A stretch of 41,294 bases of DNA from RGIG3009 sp045541495 (GCA_045541495.1 JAZQJE010000071.1:1-41294); one strand, 5' to 3'. Shown: positions 1 to 7,511, numbered from the stretch's first letter. The notes: generated by a model from the sequence alone, not told the origin. Numbers and translations are program-made.

Positions 1-356
1 AGTTCTTTCCAGGAGTGCGTGGAAATGTTCGTATCACGAAACTTACCATCTTTGTCGATCAAGACAAAACACATAGACGGGATCTCACCGCCGGAATCGA
101 AACCGTAAGAAATAGCCACGTTACCGAACGAAATCACCTTATCCGGAACTGCTTGATTGTTATTGCTAAGAACATTTCCCAAATATTTCAGCCCAGGCCG
201 CGTTTGCAAAATGCCGTCCTTAAACCACATATTTTTCACGTCGGATAACTGATTATCCGCGATGAGATGCGGCGGCACCGCATAGTTCACTCCACCGTTC
301 AGTTGAGGCACCTTAACTGTATACGACGATTGTTTACGGATCGACGGAAATCTCAT
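1..356 (-). CDS. Phage virion protein, N-terminal part (runs off the window)
   Basis: An open frame starts at ATG 356 (complement), overlapping the portal stop in an ATGA arrangement, and stays open to base 1, giving about 118 residues. The start reads MRFPSIRKQSSYTV, followed by LNGGVNYAVPPHLIADNQ and a TRPGLKYLG stretch. This kind of opening, with a preamble about points where the protein is required and a TRPG motif, is common in phage structural proteins lying next to the portal, often of unknown detailed role (tail or head-tail stabilising proteins). The overlap indicates translational coupling with the portal. The function is inferred from position only; the C-terminus lies outside the window. 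Confidence 0.65.
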   Translation of the reverse strand, partial: MRFPSIRKQSSYTVKVPQLNGGVNYAVPPHLIADNQLSDVKNMWFKDGILQTRPGLKYLGNVLSNNNQAVPDKVISFGNVAISYGFDSGGEIPSMCFVLIDKDGKFRDTNISTHSWKE

Positions 357-2218
357 CGTAACGCCCCTCCTTGCGCTAATTTTTCAACTACCTGTCTTTG
401 CATCTCCGGCGGCATCTGCTGATAAGCCTGTTTGTACTCATCCGGCAATGCGTGTACCACCGCCGCCATATCCACACTGCCGCCTTGTTGCGCGGGGGTT
501 TTCGCCGCTGCGGCCGCCTGTTGCTGTGCTGCTTCTTTTCGTTCTTGGATCTCGCGCATTAGTTGGGATAACTGCGGCACGCTGCCTTTCGGCAATCGTT
601 CAAGATACTGCTCCACGTCAATGATCTGCCGCTCATACAGATTGTCCAATGTTTTCACGCTTTGTAACTCACTCCACATACTGGCTGCGCCCACATCTAC
701 CCGCGCGGTGATCATCAGATCGCGGTATTGTTCCCCGTCAAACGGTACATACCATTCTCCCGCTTCGTCCGTCACCTTCAAACTGCGCCGTCCGTATTTC
801 TGTGTCCAAAATTCCGCCCAGATCCGCGCCACGTCTTCCACAAAAGAATAAAAACGGTTTTGTAATAATTGCATGGGCATGGTCGCCGCTTCCCGCGCCG
901 CAATTATGGCACTGGTATTGTCGGGGTGTTTGATATCACCCAAAGCCGCGTCGTTAGCACCCGCTTGCGTTAGGGTATTGCCGATCAGGTTGTTCACCAT
1001 ACTGTCAAACTGACCTTGGAATCCCCCTGCCGTCACATACCGCATCACGTTACCCAGATCTTCACCGTACACACGGATCACCTGTCCGGGATCGTTTGTA
1101 AAATCTCCCGGCACCGCATCGCCGTTTACCAGCAAAGTCGGCATGCCGTCTTCAACAGCCGCCCAAATTCCCGCCGTTAACGCCCGATTTACGGCGATTT
1201 GATTAGGAATGAGGTGAGTTACTTCGCTTTCTCCGTAAACGCAATTCGGGCGGGTTTCCCAGCTGAATTTGGCAATAGGATACAAAGCTATTCCCGTATC
1301 CCAGTGTCGACGTACCGTGCATCCTTTGGTTACCGTCACCGCGTGGATGCGGCACTCCGTTCCGTCATCGTTCCATTGTTTATACAACTTGGTAACTACC
1401 AACACCCGTCCCGCATCGTTCGGCTCTTTTTGAGAGATATCCCCTGCTTCATTGTTCATGTCGTTATCGGGCACGATACGCTCAATCTCTTCTTTCTTCA
1501 TTCCGGCCGCTTTCGCATCGCGACGCACATCATCCACTCGGCGGCGACGGGAAATAAGAATATACGGCTGCTCCTGTACGTTATCCAAGTTGGGATCTCC
1601 GAAATACACGTTTTCCACGTCCAGCATTTCGCAACGAATATCTCCCATGATCGGTTCCGTTCGGCTTTCGTCTGCGTATAACCCCGTTTTCAACGTGCTG
1701 TCCCAATAAGTATACAGTAATCCTGTCCCCGTAATATACGCTTTGCGAAGTGCCGCCGTTTTCAGGTCCTCAAACTTCACCCGCTCTGCCGTCGTTTTAA
1801 AATAATCCGTCATGGCGCTCATTACCAGATTGATCTCATCGGCGGTATTCATAGCCGTATCGGGCAGTTCCGTCACAGGCGCACCGCCCGAACGCGAACG
1901 CAGCTGTTCCCGTAAAATACGCACATTCTTCTTAATATCCTTGGTGTTGGGCACACCTTCAGCACTGTAATTGACAGCCAACGAGGCACTACCCACCATG
2001 GACATTTTGTAATCGCCGATCCGTTTTATTAAATTATGCCGCACCAACGGCCGTTCATCGCCACATTGGGCACCGTGCCACTGGTCACCGATAAAAAATC
2101 GCTCATTCATGCGGTTTTGCTCCACCATTCCCCGCTCACACAAAGCGCTTTTAAACTCTGCGCCTTTTTTGTATTCTTCTAAGATCAGTGTGTGGTCGTA
2201 CCATTTCCGTTCTTCCAT
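353..2218 (-). CDS. Phage portal protein (large, P22-like)
   Basis: A 621-residue protein forming, by inference, the dodecameric DNA entry ring at one capsid vertex. The opening (MEERKWYDHTLILEEYKKG, then ERFFIGDQW and RPLVRHNLIKRIGDYK) and its length match the large portals of P22-like podoviruses better than the 400-450 residue HK97 or SPP1 types. A central region with RPNCVYGESEVTHLIPNQ and AINRALT-like residues is typical of these portals; the last 60 residues are rich in Q and A. The start at 2218 is chosen because AAGGAGG lies 8 nt upstream; a TTG six codons earlier overlaps that ribosome site. It sits downstream of the capsid gene, which is an unusual order. Confidence 0.85.
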   Translation of the reverse strand: MEERKWYDHTLILEEYKKGAEFKSALCERGMVEQNRMNERFFIGDQWHGAQCGDERPLVRHNLIKRIGDYKMSMVGSASLAVNYSAEGVPNTKDIKKNVRILREQLRSRSGGAPVTELPDTAMNTADEINLVMSAMTDYFKTTAERVKFEDLKTAALRKAYITGTGLLYTYWDSTLKTGLYADESRTEPIMGDIRCEMLDVENVYFGDPNLDNVQEQPYILISRRRRVDDVRRDAKAAGMKKEEIERIVPDNDMNNEAGDISQKEPNDAGRVLVVTKLYKQWNDDGTECRIHAVTVTKGCTVRRHWDTGIALYPIAKFSWETRPNCVYGESEVTHLIPNQIAVNRALTAGIWAAVEDGMPTLLVNGDAVPGDFTNDPGQVIRVYGEDLGNVMRYVTAGGFQGQFDSMVNNLIGNTLTQAGANDAALGDIKHPDNTSAIIAAREAATMPMQLLQNRFYSFVEDVARIWAEFWTQKYGRRSLKVTDEAGEWYVPFDGEQYRDLMITARVDVGAASMWSELQSVKTLDNLYERQIIDVEQYLERLPKGSVPQLSQLMREIQERKEAAQQQAAAAAKTPAQQGGSVDMAAVVHALPDEYKQAYQQMPPEMQRQVVEKLAQGGALR

Positions 2219-2290
2219 ATTGTTTTCCTCCTTCAAACAACATACAAAGCATCACCGATTCGCCGATGATGCCTTGTATATCGTCTGTTT

Positions 2291-2662
2291 TTATTCTCTT
2301 GGCACCGGTATCACATTTTTCCGTGTTCCGTTCTCCCGCGGTACCGCATTGCGTTTTTGGTTGTACAGCGAAGCGAAGATCTGTTGGCTGTCGCCGTCAT
2401 TTTCTCCCTGCGCCAACAACATGGCCACACCGTAAGGCATGATGCCGAGCGCCGTCCCGTCGTCCACAGGCAACCCGTCTGTAATGGTCAATAGTTGTAC
2501 CGGGTCTTTACGCTGAACAAACAGAATATCCGTGAGAATGGTGTTTATCGCCGTCATTCCGCGTCGCAGTAATTCTGTGCTTTGCAGGGCGTCGGTGCGG
2601 CCGGTAGGATCTGTGTAATTGAGTAGCGACAATGCCCGCTCTAAAACGACCTCTGCTCTCAC
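2291..2662 (-). CDS. Putative head-tail adaptor / head completion protein
   Basis: A 123-residue protein starting at GTG 2662, with GGTGAGG upstream and its GTGA overlapping the stop of the preceding 48-residue gene. The N-terminal half (VVLERALSLLNYTDPTGR, then LLRRGMTAINTILTDIL) is helical and resembles small connector proteins that sit under portals, such as P22 gp4-type adaptors; the second half contains a conserved-looking LPVDDGTALGIMPYGVAMLLAQGENDG stretch. Position between capsid and portal supports a virion role. Exact family is not recognised with certainty. Confidence 0.6.
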   Translation of the reverse strand: MRAEVVLERALSLLNYTDPTGRTDALQSTELLRRGMTAINTILTDILFVQRKDPVQLLTITDGLPVDDGTALGIMPYGVAMLLAQGENDGDSQQIFASLYNQKRNAVPRENGTRKNVIPVPRE

Positions 2663-2805
2663 TTGCCCTCACCGACCTTTTTGGTCTTCGGTTTCTTTTC
2701 CGCCTGTTCCTCCACACGGAACCCTTGGGCAATCAACCGATCACGAGTTGCGGCGTCCTTAACCATACGATGCACATTTCCCTCGCGATTGATAAGATGA
2801 TACAT
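2659..2805 (-). CDS. Small phage protein (48 residues) after the capsid
   Basis: A short gene starting at ATG 2805 with AAGGAG 8 nt upstream and ending in a TGA that overlaps the GTG start of the next gene. Product: begins MYHLINREGNVHRMVKDAAT and ends in a lysine-rich tail (KKPKTKKVGEGK). Short proteins of this form, with an N-terminal strand-turn and a charged tail, are frequent between capsid and connector genes in Clostridial and Bacillus phages; no function is known to me. A 14-bp palindrome (2824-2837) lies directly before its ribosome site. Confidence 0.75.
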   Translation of the reverse strand: MYHLINREGNVHRMVKDAATRDRLIAQGFRVEEQAEKKPKTKKVGEGK

Positions 2806-2823
2806 CTGTTTTCACTCCTTTGT

Positions 2824-2837
2824 TGCAGTCAACTGCA
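2824..2837 (-). repeat. 14-bp palindrome / small hairpin, copy 1
   Basis: On the minus strand it reads TGCAGTTGACTGCA: an inverted repeat that, as RNA, folds to a 5-bp stem with loop UUGA. It ends 3 nt before the AAGGAG of the 48-residue gene. An identical 14-mer occurs at 10048-10061, also just upstream of a ribosome site. It could be a DNA operator or an RNA element bound by a phage protein. Confidence 0.6.
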
Positions 2838-2846
2838 TAACGGCCT

Positions 2847-2880
2847 AAAGGGCAGGAACGAAAACCCGTTCCTGCCCTTT
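2847..2880 (-). terminator. Strong hairpin between capsid and downstream head genes
   Basis: A 14-bp perfect stem (AAAGGGCAGGAACG pairing with its complement at 2867-2880) with a 6-nt loop, starting 7 nt after the capsid stop on the minus strand. The minus-strand T run after it is short (TTTAGG), so partial termination or 3' end protection of the capsid message is more likely than a full stop; the plus-strand side is T-richer. It would raise capsid mRNA relative to connector genes. Confidence 0.6.
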
Positions 2881-2887
2881 CTTTATC

Positions 2888-3811
2888 TTATTTCGCAATG
2901 GCGGCCCATACCGCGCCTTTTTTGCTGTTTTTCACAAACAAGTCATAATAGATGCGGTAATCGATCTTCCACGCGTCTGCCTGCTGATTTTGTTTGGGGG
3001 TGAAGATACGGGTCTGCTCTGTCTTTTTCACCAGAGAAGCGCCGTTCTTGGGCATTACAATCAGATAGATACCTTTGGCGGCAGCGGTGGGAACAAAACC
3101 ACCCACTTCTTGACCGTCGGTGGAGCCGTCATAGAAGGTGTAAGCGCTCTTCATACGGGTATCCGGTACCGGCAGGATTGCGCAACCGTTAAAGGTCTTC
3201 ACGCGAGTGTTGACACCGCCTTTGGCGAAATCGCTCACCGTGATGTGGCGTTGGAAATCGGGGCTGTTGGACAGTGCCGCCCAGAAAGTCTGGTCCACAA
3301 ACGCCACCATCTCCTCGTCACCGCCGCTGGCGGCCTCTGAATTGCGCAGTGCCTCATCGAGGATCTTAAAGCTGTTTTCCACCAATGTGGCGGCATCTGC
3401 GTTCACCGTCTGATTTTCGGTAGCAGCCAAACCCGCTAACTTGGACAACACATATGCGTCCATTTCGGGCACCACTTTGGTACGTACAAATTCCGTACCG
3501 ATTTGGCCCGACAGATTGGCCACACCCGTCTCATCCGCGTCTTCACGGTCGATCTGGAACGAACGGGCGCGATCCATGGTCAGGGTATACGGCGTGTTGG
3601 TCACGTTGATGGGACCGCGGATAAAACCGCTGTCGCGGTCATAATCCGCCAAACCGCTCATATCCATTTCAGGGATCAAAATGGTTTTCGCGCCTACGAA
3701 TTTGCTCCGCAGGCCGTTGTCGGCAAAAAAGCCGGTTTTGGATTTTTCCACCACAACTTTGTCCAATTCAGCGGTCAGTTTGGTGTTGAACTCCAGGGAA
3801 TTGATTGCCAT
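2888..3811 (-). CDS. Major capsid protein
   Basis: A 307-residue protein starting at ATG 3811, preceded by AGAAGGAGAG. The sequence (MAINSLEFNTKLTAELDKVV, then SGLADYDRDSGFIRGPINV and MDRARSFQIDREDADETG) is characteristic of HK97-fold major capsid proteins of Gram-positive phages without a protease gene; no delta-domain prohead protease is encoded here. It follows the acidic scaffold gene by 28 nt. Its 924-nt message is bounded downstream by a strong hairpin, fitting high expression. Confidence 0.85.
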   Translation of the reverse strand: MAINSLEFNTKLTAELDKVVVEKSKTGFFADNGLRSKFVGAKTILIPEMDMSGLADYDRDSGFIRGPINVTNTPYTLTMDRARSFQIDREDADETGVANLSGQIGTEFVRTKVVPEMDAYVLSKLAGLAATENQTVNADAATLVENSFKILDEALRNSEAASGGDEEMVAFVDQTFWAALSNSPDFQRHITVSDFAKGGVNTRVKTFNGCAILPVPDTRMKSAYTFYDGSTDGQEVGGFVPTAAAKGIYLIVMPKNGASLVKKTEQTRIFTPKQNQQADAWKIDYRIYYDLFVKNSKKGAVWAAIAK

Positions 3812-3839
3812 GTTTTTTCTCTCCTTCTTGTTTTTAAAA

Positions 3840-4676
3840 TTATAAAGCGGCACGCACACCGGCCATCATGGCTTCAATGAGCGGATCCACCGCATCCCGT
3901 TCGGGAACCGTGGCAGCCAAGCTTCCGATTGCCGACGTTGCCGCCGCCTTTTGTGACTTGGTATTCTGTTCGATCTTTCGGTTTTCCGCATGTCGATACC
4001 GCAGATACGCGTCCATAAGGTGCATGTTTTTGTTCACGGCCATGGTCACAACTGCAGAAGGGATCTCTTGAAAGGCTTTCATTTCCGGAAACTCGTTTTG
4101 CAACTCCACAAACTCCGCAGCTAACCGCTCCGTTTGCGTCTTGCGTGCGTTCTCCGCCGCGTTGTTCTTTTCCCGCTCGGCGTTATCACGGGCGGTTTGC
4201 CGCTCACTTTTGGCCAATCTCATGAGCCGATCGGCGATACTGCGGTCACCTTTTGCTTCGCGCAGTAAACGGTCATATAAGATCCGTTCTTCTGCGTCGG
4301 CAATGCCCTTTACCAACTGTTCAGGCGTTTCCTGCCGTTCAGCTGCTAACCGACAAAATACCTCCCATGCGGGCGCGATTTCATCATACTGCATCCCCCG
4401 TTGCGCATAAGCGGTCATTTCTTCCACCGTCAGTTCGCGGGTCACCTCACCGTATGACACCGGGTACCGTTGTACTGTCTGCTCAGGCACTTCTTCAGCG
4501 TTAGTCGCCTCGGTCGTTTCTTCCGTCGGCAATGCTGCGGGTGCCTCTTCCTCAACATCCGTTTCCGTATCCACCTGAGATTCAACGTCCGTTTCCGCAT
4601 CGTTTTCGGGTACCTCAACCTCGTTAGATTCCTCCACAACTTCCGATTCCTGTAACATCAGTTCTTCCTGGTCCAT
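3840..4676 (-). CDS. Capsid scaffolding protein
   Basis: A 278-residue protein starting at ATG 4676 with AAGGAG upstream. Residues 1-70 are extremely acidic (runs of E, V and T), the middle is charged and predicted to be helical/coiled coil (about residues 110-190, e.g. AERQETPEQLVKGI and EREKNNAAENARKTQTE), and the C-terminus is shorter and more neutral. That layout and the position directly before the capsid gene are those of phage scaffolding proteins, which organise capsid subunits into a prohead and then leave. Confidence 0.8.
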   Translation of the reverse strand: MDQEELMLQESEVVEESNEVEVPENDAETDVESQVDTETDVEEEAPAALPTEETTEATNAEEVPEQTVQRYPVSYGEVTRELTVEEMTAYAQRGMQYDEIAPAWEVFCRLAAERQETPEQLVKGIADAEERILYDRLLREAKGDRSIADRLMRLAKSERQTARDNAEREKNNAAENARKTQTERLAAEFVELQNEFPEMKAFQEIPSAVVTMAVNKNMHLMDAYLRYRHAENRKIEQNTKSQKAAATSAIGSLAATVPERDAVDPLIEAMMAGVRAAL

Positions 4677-4679
4677 AAA

Positions 4680-4919
4680 CTACTCCTTCTCTAATATCGT
4701 ACTGGGATCGATAGGCGTCTGCACCTCGCCGTCGTAATTCAGCATATTCATCTTTTGCCGATTACGCACGGCTACGGCTCGTTCCGCTTCGCGGTCTATC
4801 TCTTTGGGTCGTTCCCTCGCCCGTGTCCCTTTTCTCTCACTGGGTTTCCCCTGCCGTCCCCATGACCGCCCGATAAACAAGCCGATCACAAGAGCAACAA
4901 TCACGCATAACTCACTCAT
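4680..4919 (-). CDS. Small membrane-anchored phage protein
   Basis: A 79-residue product starting at ATG 4919, with AAAGGAGGAG upstream (an earlier in-frame ATG lies before the ribosome site and is rejected). Residues 4-18 (LCVIVALVIGLFIGR) form one transmembrane segment; the rest is highly charged. It sits 3 nt before the scaffold gene and directly after terL. One-pass topology with a cytoplasmic charged tail does not match a classical holin; function unknown. Confidence 0.7.
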   Translation of the reverse strand: MSELCVIVALVIGLFIGRSWGRQGKPSERKGTRARERPKEIDREAERAVAVRNRQKMNMLNYDGEVQTPIDPSTILEKE

Positions 4920-4930
4920 AGTCTCCTCCT

Positions 4931-6256
4931 TTAATTCCAACCGCCGCGCATATCTTCCGCTCGCACACCCGATTGACTGGCGCGAACCCTGCGAGGTTCT
5001 TCCTCCGGTGGACTAAACTTCATCGCGTCTTGCATGGCATACCGTAACGCGTCCATCAGATGGTTGTTTTTATCCACAGGATCGTTCACTGTTTTTCCAA
5101 ACTTATCCTGTCTCCAACAATAGGTAGCGATCTCTGCCGCCGTTTCTTTGCAAAACGGATGAATCATGATCTTGTATTCTTGCAACACCGCAATGCCGTG
5201 GCGAATACTGTCCGTCCCTTTCTCTGCCGGCACAATACGGTGAACACCTAAGCGTCGCAACTCATCATTGGTCTTCGGCTCTGCGGCATCGGCACGTATC
5301 CGTTCCTTTTGATATCCTTTGCGGATCAACGTCGCCGCAATATCGCTGTTCAACATTCCCCGCTCACTGTGTTCGTCGTATACGTAAATTTCTCTTCGTA
5401 ACGGATTTACCGCCGCCGCCACAAACGCTGTCGGATCGTTGGTATAACCGTAGTCCAACCCGAAAATATGCCGCCATTGCCACGGCTTTTCTCGCACAAT
5501 ATCCCGTATGTTAAAACCCTCTACCGTCCAGTTTTCATACACCAGGCCCTCGGCAACACCCCAATTTCCCAACCCCGCCACGTCGTATTTGCGCGGATTT
5601 TCCACACGCATTCGCTCGTAGATCGTGCGATCCGTATCGGATAAATGTTCATTACACAGATAGTTGGTGGTCATGGCCAACACGCGGTCATCCGACTTGT
5701 CAAAAAATCGTTTCTTGATCCAGTGTCCCTCGTTCCACGGATTCAGTGTCAACGTCGTCTGATGAAACAGCGGTGGCGGGATCTCACCGCGAGGTACCGA
5801 CCAGTCCAGCAGATCAAAATCCGCTTCGCTTTCCAGCTCATAGGCTTCCTCCACCCACACCCAGCATAAATGCCCTTTCGGTACAGTGGTGGATGCCAGT
5901 TTCATCGGATCGTCAAATCCGCGGAACAGTATCTTTTGCCCCGTCGGTTTATAGGTCAATTCCAACGGTGATACCGTCGGCTTCCACAAATGATCCGCTT
6001 TCAGCGCGGATATCGCCCACTGTAATTGGGCATAGGTGCTTCCCCGATGAGTCGCCATCACGTTACGGATCACCAGCGCATTGGCAAGGGCATATTCGGG
6101 TCTCATCATCATGGAGATCAACCATAACGCCATGGTGGTACTTTTCTTGCTGGCTTTACCGCCTTTCACCACCCGATACCGCTTGCGGCACCGCCAAAAC
6201 TCGTCATAACCGCCGCCCACGACTTCTCGCAACGATAACACCGTCTTGTCACTCAT
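4931..6256 (-). CDS. terL: Terminase large subunit (PBSX/Terminase_3-like)
   Basis: The 441-residue ATPase-nuclease that packages DNA through the portal. The ATPase part shows a Walker A-like VKGGKASKKST (about residues 31-41) and a Walker B-like LCWVWVEEAYE (about 131-141). The nuclease part starts with GLDYGYTNDPTAF (about 267-279), D269 being the expected first metal ligand, and ends with a conserved DPVDKNNHLMDALRYA block. The start is ATG 6256, overlapping the terS stop (ATGAGTGA). Family by Clostridial and PBSX phage terminases. Confidence 0.93.
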   Translation of the reverse strand: MSDKTVLSLREVVGGGYDEFWRCRKRYRVVKGGKASKKSTTMALWLISMMMRPEYALANALVIRNVMATHRGSTYAQLQWAISALKADHLWKPTVSPLELTYKPTGQKILFRGFDDPMKLASTTVPKGHLCWVWVEEAYELESEADFDLLDWSVPRGEIPPPLFHQTTLTLNPWNEGHWIKKRFFDKSDDRVLAMTTNYLCNEHLSDTDRTIYERMRVENPRKYDVAGLGNWGVAEGLVYENWTVEGFNIRDIVREKPWQWRHIFGLDYGYTNDPTAFVAAAVNPLRREIYVYDEHSERGMLNSDIAATLIRKGYQKERIRADAAEPKTNDELRRLGVHRIVPAEKGTDSIRHGIAVLQEYKIMIHPFCKETAAEIATYCWRQDKFGKTVNDPVDKNNHLMDALRYAMQDAMKFSPPEEEPRRVRASQSGVRAEDMRGGWN

Positions 6257-6728
6257 CGGCGCCACCGCCTATATCGTCCACGTAGATTACAGGCCCGCTC
6301 GCCACGCTGTCATAGGCGTCTTTATCAAACATACCAATATGTTTGCCAAGCAGCTCCAAACACTTTACCGCACCTTTGCTATCAAGAGTATACTCACCCA
6401 TTTCCACCATCTTATGTTCACTGTAATCCCATTCCGTCACCGGTACCGCCTGTGTGCATTTCTCATATAGTTCCAACGCCCGTATCACCACTAAATCACT
6501 GGAAAGACACAACCGCTTCGCCTGTTCCTGTTGCAGTTGCCGTACCCGCGCCAATACGCGATCCTGTTTTAACAATCGACATGCCGCTTTTGCCGCGCTC
6601 TTTTCCGCAAAACCCGCTCGTTTTGCCGCCGCCGTGCCATTGTAATCCACAGCGTACTCCAAACAGAAACGCTCTTCACGGGCCGTTAAACGCTCATTAT
6701 TCGTATCTTTTTCATTGTTCACGCTCAT
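6249..6728 (-). CDS. terS: Terminase small subunit
   Basis: A 159-residue DNA-recognition subunit. LTAREERFCLEYAVDYNGTA (residues 13-32) followed by AAKRAGF and a second helix region is the hallmark of the Terminase_2 family with its N-terminal helix-turn-helix. ATG 6728 is preferred over a TTG eight codons earlier, which lacks a ribosome site; GCGAGG lies about 12 nt before the ATG, so initiation may be modest. First gene of the packaging/head operon; its leader carries a promoter and an early terminator (6876-6925). Confidence 0.9.
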   Translation of the reverse strand: MSVNNEKDTNNERLTAREERFCLEYAVDYNGTAAAKRAGFAEKSAAKAACRLLKQDRVLARVRQLQQEQAKRLCLSSDLVVIRALELYEKCTQAVPVTEWDYSEHKMVEMGEYTLDSKGAVKCLELLGKHIGMFDKDAYDSVASGPVIYVDDIGGGADE

Positions 6729-6875
6729 CCCCTGCTTTTTCCTCGCACTCAATAGGAATTAAATGCGCGTGTGCGCGCGCGGCGATATTCCCTTTTATTC
6801 CCATTTTGCAATAACATTGCGACGGTCCCACCCCTCCGTCACCTTTTCCCACCGATCGCTATGCCGGCACCAACG

Positions 6876-6905
6876 AAAAAACCGCGCGGTACTCTCCGCA
6901 CGGTT
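6876..6905 (-). terminator. Intrinsic terminator in the leader of the head operon
   Basis: Minus-strand stem ACCGTGCGG/CCGCGCGGT (9 bp, one G-U; arms 6896-6904 and 6881-6889) with a 6-nt loop and a run of T from 6881 down to 6876. It begins only a few nucleotides after the predicted start of the late promoter at 6917-6922. Unmodified polymerase should stop after about 30 nt. Confidence 0.8.
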
Positions 6906-6916
6906 CCATCGTATCT

Positions 6917-6925
6917 ATTATACCA
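6917..6925 (-). promoter_or_regulatory. Late promoter, extended -10 (TGGTATAAT)
   Basis: On the minus strand TATAAT at 6922-6917 is preceded by TG one base away, giving a consensus extended -10; no good -35 is present at 16-18 nt, suggesting activator use or reliance on the extended -10. Predicted start near 6910, about 180 nt before terS. Nothing else upstream can read into terS because a terminator (6971-6998) closes the gene before it. Confidence 0.7.
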
Positions 6926-6970
6926 CTTGAAATTGCCCCGCGCTTATCGTTTTTACCCGCTCACCTGTAA

Positions 6971-6998
6971 AACAAAAACCGCCCTTTTCAGGACGGTT
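6971..6998 (-). terminator. Terminator of the ribbon-helix-helix gene
   Basis: Minus-strand stem AACCGTCC/GGGCGGTT (8 bp) with a 6-nt loop, followed by TTTTGTTTT. It starts 13 nt after the stop of the 61-residue regulator gene. Confidence 0.8.
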
Positions 6999-7011
6999 GA
7001 AAATACTTTAT

Positions 7012-7197
7012 TTACTTTTCCTTATCTCTGTTCGTTGTTTCATCAATGGCTCGGTTGATAAACCCATTAAGACTTTCGCCGTTTGCCTCTGCGTGTGCTT
7101 GCATCTCTGCCTTTTTCCCCTTTGGTACAATAAGGTTGATACGGTCGTATGCTTTGGCTATGTATTTATTTTGAGCCGCAGTATGTGCCTTGCCCAT
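7012..7197 (-). CDS. Arc-like ribbon-helix-helix regulator
   Basis: A 61-residue protein with the ribbon-helix-helix pattern: a strand AYDRINLIVPKG (residues 16-27), helix GKKAEMQAHAEANG and helix SLNGFINRAIDE (about 42-53). Proteins of this kind bind DNA as dimers of ribbons inserted in the major groove and usually repress their own promoter. Start ATG 7197 has GAGGTGATAAT before it. The promoter of this gene and that of the divergent 44-residue gene each contain a copy of the same 16-bp inverted repeat, so it is likely an autoregulator. Own terminator downstream. Confidence 0.8.
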   Translation of the reverse strand: MGKAHTAAQNKYIAKAYDRINLIVPKGKKAEMQAHAEANGESLNGFINRAIDETTNRDKEK

Positions 7198-7217
7198 ATT
7201 ATCACCTCTTTTGGCGT

Positions 7218-7247
7218 ATTATAACACAATTACATATCGTTGCGCAA
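7218..7247 (-). promoter_or_regulatory. Promoter of the ribbon-helix-helix gene
   Basis: Minus strand TTGCGC (7247-7242), 18 nt, TATAAT (7223-7218). The -35 lies inside the operator at 7236-7251. Confidence 0.65.
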
Positions 7248-7251
7248 CTAT
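7236..7251. promoter_or_regulatory. Operator copy 1 (ATCGTTGCGCAACTAT)
   Basis: Imperfect inverted repeat matching operator copy 2 in 14 of 16 positions. It covers the -35 of the minus-strand regulator promoter. Candidate site for the product of 7012-7197. Confidence 0.7.
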
Positions 7252-7296
7252 CAAAATGCACAAAACCATTGCATGATGTTTATGCAGTATTCCATC

Positions 7297-7325
7297 TTGA
7301 AAATCGTTGCGTAACGATTTATAAT
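7297..7325 (+). promoter_or_regulatory. Consensus promoter of the 44-residue gene
   Basis: TTGAAA (7297-7302), exactly 17 nt, TATAAT (7320-7325). The 17-nt spacer consists of operator copy 2 plus one base, so bound repressor would block polymerase completely. Confidence 0.8.
7303..7318. promoter_or_regulatory. Operator copy 2 (ATCGTTGCGTAACGAT)
   Basis: Perfect 6-bp arms ATCGTT and AACGAT around GCGT. Centre is 67 bp from operator copy 1. Lies between -35 and -10 of the plus-strand promoter. Confidence 0.75.
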
Positions 7326-7372
7326 GAACTCGTAAGTCAGGGTACGAGCCCTTACAGAAAGGAGAGAGGTGA

Positions 7373-7507
7373 ATGGAAAACGGTATGACCAATGCGGAAT
7401 TCAATGCTTTTTTAGAAACGCTGGCACGGCTCGTCGAGAGTAAGGCAAAAACGCCCGAAGAAGCGGCGGAGTTGATCCGTGAAGCGAAAGCGGCGAAACC
7501 CGAATAA
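7373..7507 (+). CDS. Small acidic-helical protein (44 residues)
   Basis: Starts at ATG 7373 with GGAGAGAGGTGA just before it and 48 nt after a consensus promoter. The product (MENGMTNAEFNAFLETLARL, then a TPEEAAELIREAK repeat-like helix) is short, helical and of unknown function. First gene of the plus-strand accessory island and the presumed target of the adjacent ribbon-helix-helix regulator. Could be a regulator ligand, an anti-repressor or a toxin-antitoxin partner; nothing in the sequence decides. Confidence 0.75.
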   Translation: MENGMTNAEFNAFLETLARLVESKAKTPEEAAELIREAKAAKPE

Positions 7508-7511
7508 AAAA

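Noticed and set aside
4680..4919. Holin for the one-pass membrane protein after terL.
   Set aside because: Position in the head block and the long charged tail argue against it; no lysis gene lies next to it.
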